A stretch of DNA of 12,449 nt from CAZCAQ01 sp964563965 (GTDB lineage Bacteria; Patescibacteriota; WWE3; UBA101185; UBA10185), in the NCBI GenBank assembly GCA_964563965.1, contig CAZLZI010000027.1:1-12449 (forward strand), in the 5' to 3' direction. This document shows, piece by piece, positions 7,166 to 12,449 of this stretch. The translations under genes were made by a program, and so were the position numbers. Within the stretch, counting starts at the first letter, position 1. Each line of letters begins with the position of its first letter. The notes below the pieces were generated by a model, which was not told where the DNA came from, made no database searches, and saw only the letters and a program-made list of their open reading frames with translations.

Positions 7166-8293
7166 TTAAGTATCAAAACTAACTTCAACTACTTCCTCAT
7201 CAGTAACATTGTTTAATTCATTAACAATCCAATCTAAACCCTGCTTTATCAAAAACTGTGCTTTTAAATCAAATGTAGGAAGTATGTCAAACAATCGTAT
7301 AATACTATTTTTCGGTTTCCTTTCACAGGAGTTAGAAATAGCGTATCTTCTCTCATAGTATTTGAAACCACAATCCAAACTAATATCGCCACCATCCACA
7401 CCATTTAAACCCTTGGAAATATACTTAGTAACATAAATTGATAATCCCTTAACTGTTTTAACCCTTTCAATAAACATTTCAACACCACCCCCAACATGCG
7501 TCCATAAATCCCTAATAACTTCTATGGGTAGAAACTGGTTTAACAAGATATGCATGTGTGCATTTTTGGTATCTTTTTGAAACTCAATAATCCAAATGTA
7601 CTTTAATTCCTTTTCTAGTTGGGAATAATCAAAATGTTTTACTTGACCAGTTTTCTTTTTAACGTAATCTCTTCTTTCCCTGCGTAATAGGGTCAAGAAA
7701 TGATTAAAAATCTTGGTTATATATTTGTGGGTGTCGTTGACTTCACTGTTTTTATACTCATAGGGGATTTTAGTGCCATCTAGCGTAAACACTAGATGGT
7801 AATACAGATTATTTAATCCTGAAACTTCAATAATTTCTCTTCTAACCATGTTTGCTTTCCTTTTACAGCAAGTTGGGCAATTACAAGAGTTACAAAACAT
7901 TCTGTAAAACTTAACATCCCTAATCTCACCACTTTCTTTAATTCTTACTTTTGCAGTTTTCATGCTTCTACAAAATGAAGTGGGTTCACTTCTAACAACC
8001 GAATATTCACCCCTTCTTCTTATCTTTGCTTCTTTAATCAACTTGCATATTTTCTTATCAGCATACAGTTGTTGAATTGTTCTATTATTAGTTAAATATA
8101 GGGGGATTTTAGGATTGAAATTTACTGCTTCTTTATTCAAATTACCAACAACTATTCTTCTTTTAACATTGGGATTTTTAACAAGTATTTTAGTAGTTTC
8201 TTTTTCTGTGATGGTTTCCGTTGCTGTGTGCTTCCGCACATCAGCAAGGAAACTGGAAGAAGGGTAAGTTAGGAGGGTTTCTTGGTTATCCAT
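7166..8293 (-). CDS. HUH endonuclease, rolling-circle replication initiator
   Basis: The 375-residue protein has the three Rep motifs in order: HLVFTLDG (residues 166-173, motif 1), the metal-binding HUH motif AHMHILLN (H246, H248), and YVTKYISKG (287-295) with two tyrosines three residues apart (Y287, Y291) as nucleophile candidates. A cysteine cluster CNSCNCPTCC (134-143) precedes them and probably binds zinc. Such proteins nick the double-strand origin, stay bound to the 5' end and drive rolling-circle replication in small plasmids and filamentous or microviral phages. The gene has a good ribosome binding site (AGGGGG about 7 nt before the ATG) and its start overlaps the stop of a 55-codon ORF, so the two are probably translationally coupled. 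The best guess is a plasmid-type Rep; a phage-type one cannot be excluded. Confidence 0.86.
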   Translation of the reverse strand: MDNQETLLTYPSSSFLADVRKHTATETITEKETTKILVKNPNVKRRIVVGNLNKEAVNFNPKIPLYLTNNRTIQQLYADKKICKLIKEAKIRRRGEYSVVRSEPTSFCRSMKTAKVRIKESGEIRDVKFYRMFCNSCNCPTCCKRKANMVRREIIEVSGLNNLYYHLVFTLDGTKIPYEYKNSEVNDTHKYITKIFNHFLTLLRRERRDYVKKKTGQVKHFDYSQLEKELKYIWIIEFQKDTKNAHMHILLNQFLPIEVIRDLWTHVGGGVEMFIERVKTVKGLSIYVTKYISKGLNGVDGGDISLDCGFKYYERRYAISNSCERKPKNSIIRLFDILPTFDLKAQFLIKQGLDWIVNELNNVTDEEVVEVSFDT

Positions 8294-8453
8294 TTTTAAC
8301 CCCCTGTTTTTGAAGATTGAATTTATAAATTGCTCTGCCTAAGTAGTAAAGGGATTGTATACACTCCAATATTTCCGCATCAGTAAGTTTGCGATTTAAC
8401 TTCTTTTCAAAATATTCAGTTACTTTTTGTTTATCTGGTAATTTCTCCGCCAT
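8286..8453 (-). CDS. small protein upstream of and overlapping rep
   Basis: A 55-codon ORF starts with ATG at 8453 and stops inside the first codons of rep (shared ATGGATAA). The product is lysine-rich and mostly helical in appearance, with a central stretch LTDAEILECIQSLYYLGR. It has no motif I recognise. Size, charge and position just before a replication gene would suit a copy-number regulator or Rep accessory protein, but that is only inference. No Shine-Dalgarno sequence precedes the ATG. The overlap with rep and the full use of the gap between neighbours make it more credible than a chance ORF. Confidence 0.6.
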   Translation of the reverse strand: MAEKLPDKQKVTEYFEKKLNRKLTDAEILECIQSLYYLGRAIYKFNLQKQGVKNG

Positions 8454-8487
8454 TAAGGGGAGATTAATTTAAGAAGTTCTAAAGTAC

Positions 8488-8519
8488 CCGAACAGCAAAG
8501 TGTTCAGTTTATTGTTCGG
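8488..8519. repeat. overlapping inverted repeats, candidate origin or terminator
   Basis: CCGAACA (8488-8494) pairs with TGTTCGG (8513-8519), and alternatively GAACA (8490-8494) pairs with TGTTC (8501-8505). TGTTCAG and TGTTCGG also form a direct repeat. The structure overlaps the stop codon of the gene at 8509 and lies ahead of the small ORF/rep operon. No T tract follows, so it is a weak terminator; binding sites for Rep or a regulator are possible. Confidence 0.4.
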
Positions 8520-9264
8520 TAGGGAATTGTTTAGCAAAACTTGCTAAATCATCAATATATCTTTTGTGTATTATTCTTACTTGTTCAGGGTCAGTTAATC
8601 TTTTATCTGTAGGGTATTTATCTGTAAGTATTGTAGATACTTTGGCGTAGTTCTTTTCTGTTTTGTATAAACCATCAATTTCTTCCCCAAGTACCGCATT
8701 CTTATGCATTTCCAATATGCCAGTACCCTCAAACAAGTGATTATCCATATCCTTCTCCATATTTTCCCAGTTTTTATCAATCCAATCTTTTAGTTTCTTT
8801 TTTGAAGAATGGTAAGGAATTAGTATTGTTGCTACTTCATACTTAAATGTATGTAGTTTGTATGCGGTAAGTGCTTTTGTTGGTACAAACTCAAAATCTC
8901 TTTCAACAAATCCCTGAAAATACTCTAAAGCAATAAAAGCATTAAAGTAGATAATTAGGGTGATATTGACCATAAAATCTTCTGCTAATCCGTATCTATC
9001 AATTAACTGTTTGGGAAATATTTGAAGCATTAGTGAGATGTAATTTGGTTCTACTGTTGGTTCAAATAAGTTTTTACCTTCAAGTAATCTAATATCAGCA
9101 CCATTTTCTGGTAGATTTAAGTGTTTTCTTATTGTTAAAACCCAATTTTCAAACCACTCATCTTTAATAAATTTCAAAACTGCTTCTTTTGACCTATTTG
9201 TAGGGTTATCAATTATTGTTATTGGATTAACACTTTTAAGAAATACTATATGCGAAAGTTCCAT
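8509..9264 (-). CDS. uncharacterised element-encoded protein
   Basis: The product has 251 residues from the ATG at 9264. An in-frame TTG at 9303, beside the inverted-repeat arm, would add 13 residues, and neither start has a convincing ribosome binding site. I do not recognise the family. The sequence is rich in aromatic and charged residues, looks mainly helical, and has a moderately hydrophobic stretch around residues 93-114 (VNITLIIYFNAFIALEYFQG), perhaps too interrupted for a confident membrane span. There are no cysteine clusters or nucleotide-binding loops. It lies between the long inverted repeat and the rep operon, on the same strand as all element genes, so a role in replication or maintenance is possible but not shown. 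Confidence 0.7.
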   Translation of the reverse strand: MELSHIVFLKSVNPITIIDNPTNRSKEAVLKFIKDEWFENWVLTIRKHLNLPENGADIRLLEGKNLFEPTVEPNYISLMLQIFPKQLIDRYGLAEDFMVNITLIIYFNAFIALEYFQGFVERDFEFVPTKALTAYKLHTFKYEVATILIPYHSSKKKLKDWIDKNWENMEKDMDNHLFEGTGILEMHKNAVLGEEIDGLYKTEKNYAKVSTILTDKYPTDKRLTDPEQVRIIHKRYIDDLASFAKQFPTEQ

Positions 9265-9305
9265 AGCGATTGGAGTGTACCCCAGGCTTCTGTGAAAATC
9301 CAATC

Positions 9306-9375
9306 ATCCCCACCGCAAAGGCGAGATTTTAGCACACGCTTCGCGTGTGCTTTTCTCCATTTAAGCGGTGGGGAT
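9306..9375. repeat. nested inverted repeat (cruciform) between aspS and element core genes
   Basis: ATCCCCACCGC (9306-9316) and GCGGTGGGGAT (9365-9375) are perfect 11-bp inverted arms. Inside lies a perfect 9-bp hairpin, AGCACACGC-TTC-GCGTGTGCT (9331-9351), with a short GAGA/TCTC pairing between the two levels. In RNA from either strand it forms a tall stem. Only four T follow the inner hairpin on the plus strand and none on the minus strand, so it is not a standard terminator for aspS. It could be a double-strand origin, a boundary of the aspS segment, or a strong structural block. Confidence 0.75.
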
Positions 9376-9380
9376 TCTGG

Positions 9381-10691
9381 TTAAGGAGTTAAGCGGTTTA
9401 CACCCCTGTATAGATAAGTTACTTCTCTAACATTGTTAAATCCTAACAAAGTCATCAATATCCTTGTTGGTCCTGGTGCAAATCCTCCATGTGGTGGACA
9501 TCCGTACTTGAAGAAATTGATATAACTCTGAAAAGATGCACTATCTAAACCTTGTGCTTCTATTTGTTCTTTCAATTTATCGGGTCTATGTTCTCTTTGT
9601 GCCCCGCTAGTAATCTCTAACCCTTTATACAAAAGGTCGAAAGTTTTAGTTAGGGAAGCGTCCTCATCTGTTTTCATGCTATAGAAAGCTCTAACCGAAG
9701 AAGGCCACTTATGTACAAATACAAAATCATGGTCGTATTTCTCTTTTACATATTTAGATACAGCTCTTTCTTCTTCCGGACTTAAGTCTTCACCTCGTTC
9801 ATTTGGGATACCAAGCTTTTCCAATATTGTTTTACTTTCTTTCAAAGTTATTCTAGGAAATGGTAGAGTAGGTACGATTACTTCCTGATTGAAGACTTTT
9901 TTTATTTCCTCACCATATTGTTCTTTTATCTGCTTGAATATTTCCGCAATCATTTCTTCTTCTGTGTGCATTAAATCTTCATGTGATTCAATAAAAGACA
10001 TTTCAATGTCGTACATAGTGAATTCTGTATCGTGCCTTGAAGTAAATGAGGGGTTTGCCCTAAATACAGGTCCAACTTCAAATACTTTTTCAAAACCAGA
10101 CGCCATCGCCATCTGTTTGTATAACTGTGGGGATTGTGCCAGAAATGCTTTTTTATCAAAGTATTTAACCTCAAACAGCTCTGCTCCACTTTCTGTAGCA
10201 GTTATCGTTAATTTTGGCGAATGTATTTCAATAAAACCATTTTTAACGCAATATTCTCTAAAAGCGTGTTCAAGAGTTGTCCACACTTTGAAAATTAATA
10301 ACTTTTCTGATTTTCTTAAATCCAACCATCTCCAATCCAATCTTAAATCCCTATCAGCATCGGTTTCACCTTTCACATACACAGGAATGGGTAGTTCAGG
10401 CTCAGCAACAGAAAGTACTTTAAGTGTTTCCATTGAAACTTCAATGCCATTTGGTGCTTGTTTTTCCTCCTTTACAGTACCAACAACTTCCACAACAGAC
10501 TCAAGTGTCAGTTTTCCTACTTCTTGTAATAAGGTAGATTCTTTCGTTACTACAATCTGTGCTGTTCCACTAACATCTCTTATAACTAGAAAAGCAATGT
10601 TTCCATGTTCTCTTTTTACATAGACCCAGCCCTGAATTTTAACCTTTTTACCTATATGCTTTCCTAGAGTTTTGATATAAGTTCTTTCCAT
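9381..10691 (-). CDS. aspS: aspartyl-tRNA synthetase, archaeal type (probably AspRS for Asp and Asn)
   Basis: The 436-residue protein charges tRNA-Asp with aspartate. An N-terminal OB-fold anticodon-binding domain (about 1-100, GWVYVKREHGNIAFLVIRD) is followed by the class II catalytic core. Motif 2 is FRANPSFTSRHDTEF (from about residue 210) and motif 3 is GGFAPGPTRILM near the C terminus, with its arginine kept. The length and the absence of the bacterial insertion domain of roughly 100 residues show the archaeal/eukaryotic-like form, often non-discriminating (charging tRNA-Asn too) when paired with GatCAB; specificity is not proven here. The start is supported by AAGGA 5 nt upstream and by the T-box leader. 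The gene lies inside the integrated element, separated from the replication genes by the nested inverted repeat. Confidence 0.96.
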   Translation of the reverse strand: MERTYIKTLGKHIGKKVKIQGWVYVKREHGNIAFLVIRDVSGTAQIVVTKESTLLQEVGKLTLESVVEVVGTVKEEKQAPNGIEVSMETLKVLSVAEPELPIPVYVKGETDADRDLRLDWRWLDLRKSEKLLIFKVWTTLEHAFREYCVKNGFIEIHSPKLTITATESGAELFEVKYFDKKAFLAQSPQLYKQMAMASGFEKVFEVGPVFRANPSFTSRHDTEFTMYDIEMSFIESHEDLMHTEEEMIAEIFKQIKEQYGEEIKKVFNQEVIVPTLPFPRITLKESKTILEKLGIPNERGEDLSPEEERAVSKYVKEKYDHDFVFVHKWPSSVRAFYSMKTDEDASLTKTFDLLYKGLEITSGAQREHRPDKLKEQIEAQGLDSASFQSYINFFKYGCPPHGGFAPGPTRILMTLLGFNNVREVTYLYRGVNRLTP

Positions 10692-10905
10692 ATTTTCCTT
10701 TCTGTAGGAACAGAAAACGCCCCTACAAAACTACCAAATAAACTTGATAATCTTATAAGGGCGTTCAAAACGCTGTGCCACCTTATTTTATTTAATCGTT
10801 TCCAATTAAACCTTATTGTCCACTAACATGGACTAGCACTGTAACGGGTGCTCCCGAAAGGTTCTACTTGCTGTTACGCTTTCTTCCTTTAGCTCCCCTA
10901 TGTTT
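10692..10905 (-). promoter_or_regulatory. T-box riboswitch leader of aspS
   Basis: On the minus strand the leader carries the T-box word AAGGTGGCACAGCG (10784-10771). The antiterminator pairs ATAAGG (10786-10781) with CCTTAT (10760-10755) and GCG with CGC, leaving a bulge whose UGGC (10780-10777) can pair with the GCCA end of tRNA-Asp or tRNA-Asn. The competing terminator pairs AACGCCC (10765-10759) with GGGCGTT (10722-10716) and runs into TTTTCTGTT. Upstream, GTAAC/GTTAC and GTCCA-TGTTAG-TGGAC helices form a short Stem I-like region. I could not place the specifier codon with certainty; GAC at 10820-10818 is a candidate. Uncharged tRNA would allow read-through into aspS. Confidence 0.82.
10716..10765 (-). 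terminator. T-box terminator hairpin
   Basis: AACGCCC (10765-10759) and GGGCGTT (10722-10716) form the stem, and the run TTTTCTGTT follows on the minus strand. The 5' half overlaps the 3' half of the antiterminator, so the two folds exclude each other. Confidence 0.75.
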
Positions 10906-10910
10906 GTAGG

Positions 10911-10940
10911 ATCATAGCCTCTGGTATGAATAATACTCAA
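10911..10940 (-). promoter_or_regulatory. aspS promoter
   Basis: TTGAGT (10940-10935), an 18-nt spacer and TATGAT (10916-10911) would start transcription near 10904, just before the T-box leader. A plus-strand TATAAT at 10949-10954 lies almost back to back with it and might fire toward the lycopene cyclase gene, but it lacks a -35. Confidence 0.6.
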
Positions 10941-10985
10941 TTATTCGTTATAATGCAAACAATGTGGTGTTAGGGAGATTAGAGA

Positions 10986-11019
10986 AAAAAGTTCCAAGTG
11001 CGTCCCATGCCCTCCGCCA
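10986..11019. repeat. attachment-arm repeat, copy 1
   Basis: The 34 bases here match 11741-11774 at about 29 positions, beginning with AAAAGTTCCAAGTGC and ending with CCGCCA. The left two thirds are element DNA and the right third is the attachment core. Confidence 0.6.
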
Positions 11020-11026
11020 TGTATCA
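11010..11026 (+). repeat. attR: attachment core at the distal element end
   Basis: An exact second copy of the 17-bp core at 5692-5708. Beyond it lies the sequence that followed tRNA-Ser before integration. GTTCCAA (10991-10997) and TTGGAAC (11030-11036) form a 7-bp inverted repeat around this copy. The ATG of the following gene is inside the core (11019-11021). Confidence 0.85.
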
Positions 11027-11726
11027 TCTTTGGAACTTGTGTTACGCTGTTAGTATGACTGCATACTTTCTGGCAGTATTCCTTAGCTCTATAATCTGGC
11101 TGGGATTATTTGCTTCTAGGAGAGATTTAAGACGAAAAATGTGGGTAACGGGTTTGCTTCTAACCCCCTTTGTAATTCTAGATATCCTTACCGTCCCATC
11201 CTACTGGGAACCTGTAACACTTTTTAATATACCAGTGGGATTAGAAGGATTTCTTTTTACTTTTTTTACTACAGGGATAGCCTCAGTTTTATACCAAATT
11301 ATTTTTAAAAAACGTTATGAATATCACAAGATACAACTAAATCTTTGTATCATATTTATAGTACCTGCTGCTACTTCGTATTTATTAGTGAATTTTTTAA
11401 ATTTAAATATTATTTATTTCTTCATTCTTAGTTTTTTCTTTTCAGGAATAACCGAAGTGCTAAAGAGACCAGATTTATACGTAAATACTATTATGTCGTC
11501 ATTACTGTTTTGCTTTGTGTATGTCACTGTATTTTCACTTTGGCTGTTTCTAAGACCCGAAAGCATTAATTGGTGGAACACTATTACGTTAAGTCGTGTG
11601 AAAATTGGACAGGTGCCCCTGGAAGAAGCCTTATTTAGTTTAGGTCTTGGTTTTTTTGTTGGACCGTTGTTCGAGTATATTACTAACGCTAAACTAGTGA
11701 CAGTAGTTGAAATGCCAAATAAATGA
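11019..11726 (+). CDS. lycopene cyclase-domain (CarR/CrtYc-Yd type) membrane protein
   Basis: The 235-residue protein has about seven membrane spans (roughly residues 10-32, 43-60, 76-96, 108-126, 130-147, 157-178 and 202-220). Two halves each carry the signature of the lycopene cyclase domain, FNIPVGLEGFLF (69-80) and GQVPLEEALF (197-206), as in fused CrtYc-Yd enzymes that cyclise lycopene ends in the membrane. The first half lacks the second acid of the usual PxEE, and no other carotenoid gene is in view, so the true substrate is open. The start is uncertain: ATG 11019 lies in the attachment core, with GTG 10998 and ATG 11007 in element DNA and ATG 11055 further in. None has a ribosome binding site. 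In the empty site this ATG would overlap the CCA of tRNA-Ser. It ends in TGA, convergent with the methyltransferase gene. Confidence 0.75.
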   Translation: MYHLWNLCYAVSMTAYFLAVFLSSIIWLGLFASRRDLRRKMWVTGLLLTPFVILDILTVPSYWEPVTLFNIPVGLEGFLFTFFTTGIASVLYQIIFKKRYEYHKIQLNLCIIFIVPAATSYLLVNFLNLNIIYFFILSFFFSGITEVLKRPDLYVNTIMSSLLFCFVYVTVFSLWLFLRPESINWWNTITLSRVKIGQVPLEEALFSLGLGFFVGPLFEYITNAKLVTVVEMPNK

Positions 11727-11822
11727 TCAATTAACCTGAAGAAAAGTTCCAAGTGCATCCCACGCATCCCGCCAAAGAGCTATAGTTAGTATCTCAATAC
11801 TGGGTTTTCTTAATCCTTTTTT
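11727..11822 (-). other. -1 frame extension of the methyltransferase-like gene
   Basis: After the slippery heptamer the -1 frame codes for GLRKPSIEIL, TIALWRDAWDALGTF and LQVN, then stops. The segment includes attachment-arm repeat copy 2. It fills the gap exactly up to the convergent gene, the two stop codons sharing the palindrome TGATCA (11724-11729). This supports it being, or having been, the true C terminus. Confidence 0.5.
11741..11774. repeat. attachment-arm repeat, copy 2
   Basis: An imperfect direct copy of 10986-11019, in the same orientation, lying about 755 bp further on. It contains AAAAGTTCCAAGTGCATC and ends in CCGCCA, but it lacks the tRNA-derived core beyond that point. Confidence 0.55.
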
Positions 11823-12449
11823 TCAAAAATAGTACCGTTTGCATCTTTGTAACCTAGTATCATTACACCTCCAGAATTCAATAGATTAAACGCTTGATCT
11901 CTTAGTGCTTGTGTAAACTTATCATAATTAAGACCTAAGGCTCTTCTTAGCCCTGGGAAGGGGTTGAACCCTATGAACGCAAAACTATTTATTAGATCGA
12001 ATCCTCCATCGCAAGAAGCTTCGTGTAAGAAATCTTCAAGTCCCTTGTGCATGACTATGTCTACCAAGTCTGCAGGTAGGCCTCTAAATAATTTAGCATC
12101 TCCCTCTCCTTGTGGAAATTTATCTATAGCTACTACATCTGCTCCATTAGCTGCACACAGACGTGAGAAAGCAGGAATCCAACAACGATCGTTAGCGTCA
12201 TATGAATAAATTGAACCGGCTGCTAAGTCTAATACCCTGACATCTCTTAGTTGTTCCCAATCAGGATGTGTATAGCTCGAGTCAGGATTTATTTCAGGTT
12301 TCAATAGACGTAATGCTCTGTCAATGGTGTCTGCAGCAATTACATAAGAGGAAGGTAATTCCACATCACTGTTATGCTCCCACTCATATAATGCACGTAC
12401 GTTTCTGACTGGAGGTGGTATAACATGTGGTTCTAACTTAGCTTTTCTA
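11810..12449 (-). CDS. SAM-dependent methyltransferase-like protein, 5' end outside the window, 3' frameshift
   Basis: The frame is open to the window edge, so the start is missing; 212 residues are visible. A Rossmann methyltransferase pattern is seen: VRVLDLAAGS (motif I, SAM binding), GADVVAIDKFP (motif II, with the acidic residue), FDLINSFAFIGF (motif IV region) and LLNSGGVMILGY (motif V region). The substrate is unknown. The frame stops at 11810-11812, right after GAA-AAA-AAG. A shift of -1 at this A-AAA-AAG heptamer continues for 29 more residues (GLRKPSIEILTIALWRDAWD and on) to a TGA at 11727-11729, which abuts the TGA of the convergent gene. This may be a programmed frameshift, a real mutation or an indel error in the run of seven A. 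Confidence 0.7.
   Translation of the reverse strand, partial: RKAKLEPHVIPPPVRNVRALYEWEHNSDVELPSSYVIAADTIDRALRLLKPEINPDSSYTHPDWEQLRDVRVLDLAAGSIYSYDANDRCWIPAFSRLCAANGADVVAIDKFPQGEGDAKLFRGLPADLVDIVMHKGLEDFLHEASCDGGFDLINSFAFIGFNPFPGLRRALGLNYDKFTQALRDQAFNLLNSGGVMILGYKDANGTIFEKKD

Larger units (their letters stand above)
5692..11026. mobile_element. tRNA-Ser-integrated element with HUH Rep, serine recombinase and aspS cargo
   Basis: About 5.3 kb are bounded by a 17-bp direct repeat whose left copy is the 3' end of tRNA-Ser. Inside, all genes lie on the minus strand, in transcription order aspS, unknown protein, 55-codon ORF, HUH replication initiator and large serine recombinase. A self-replicating circle that integrates fits the gene content, with Rep for rolling-circle replication and the recombinase for site-specific insertion. 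No capsid, packaging or conjugation genes are recognisable, so it looks like an integrative plasmid or a satellite. Serine recombinases usually need only a 2-bp crossover; a tRNA target with a long identity block is more typical of tyrosine integrases. An alternative is that aspS is older neighbouring DNA caught between two integration events. Confidence 0.78.

Noticed and set aside
8595..8780. Second minus-strand frame inside the uncharacterised element gene
   Set aside because: Overlaps the longer ORF and has a composition typical of a shifted frame.
9306..9375. Insertion sequence ends or a dif/Xer site
   Set aside because: There is no transposase between or beside the arms, and the structure does not resemble the two 11-bp arms with 6-bp centre of dif.
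9889..10623. Plus-strand open frame of 244 codons
   Set aside because: It is fully antisense to the well-conserved aspS, has no family features and is very serine-rich, as expected from reading a gene backwards.
10800..10905. Possible tRNA or other small RNA upstream of aspS
   Set aside because: The hairpins fit better as Stem I-type helices of the T-box leader; there is no tRNA fold.
11414..11767. Minus-strand ORF opposite the lycopene cyclase-like gene
   Set aside because: It is antisense to a clear membrane protein gene; the conserved frame at its start is the -1 extension of the methyltransferase-like gene instead.
11964..12209. Plus-strand ORF of 81 codons inside the methyltransferase-like gene
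   Set aside because: Antisense shadow without a ribosome binding site or recognisable features.

Overview
The window reads as a chromosomal piece of a Candidate Phyla Radiation (Patescibacteria) bacterium. The reasons are a short, divergent 16S rRNA gene split by two group I introns that each carry a LAGLIDADG endonuclease, a 16S gene with its own terminator and no 23S after it, an archaeal-type AspRS of 436 residues, and low GC with UGA still used as a stop. The phylum is an inference; a Microgenomates/Katanobacteria-like group is my best guess.

Left part (1-3702, + strand): a promoter, a pre-16S processing stem whose two arms lie about 3.45 kb apart, and the 16S gene in three exons (about 165-899, 1937-2607, 3374-3417). 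Intron 1 (900-1936) sits at about E. coli position 793 and intron 2 (about 2608-3373) at about 1498. Each holds a homing endonuclease ORF in the loop between the two P7 strands. A strong hairpin terminator follows.

Middle (3728-5701): a long M20-type metallopeptidase on the minus strand whose start codon lies 6 nt after the CCA of tRNA-Ile(GAT), then a divergent tRNA-Ser(GGA) on the plus strand.

Integrated element (5692-11026, about 5.3 kb): it is bounded by an exact 17-bp direct repeat, one copy being the 3' end of tRNA-Ser. All its genes run on the minus strand toward the tRNA: a T-box-controlled aspS, an unrecognised protein, a 55-codon ORF overlapping an HUH rolling-circle replication initiator, and a large serine recombinase whose reading frame runs through the attachment site into the antisense of the tRNA. 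A nested 11-bp inverted repeat separates aspS from the replication/integration genes. A complete aminoacyl-tRNA synthetase with its own T-box as cargo of a tRNA-targeted integrating replicon is the most unusual feature here.

Right part (11019-12449): a polytopic lycopene-cyclase-domain protein whose likely ATG lies inside the attachment core, and convergent to it a SAM-methyltransferase-like gene that runs off the window and has an A-AAA-AAG slippery site near its 3' end. A partial copy of the element's attachment arm lies between or inside these two 3' ends.
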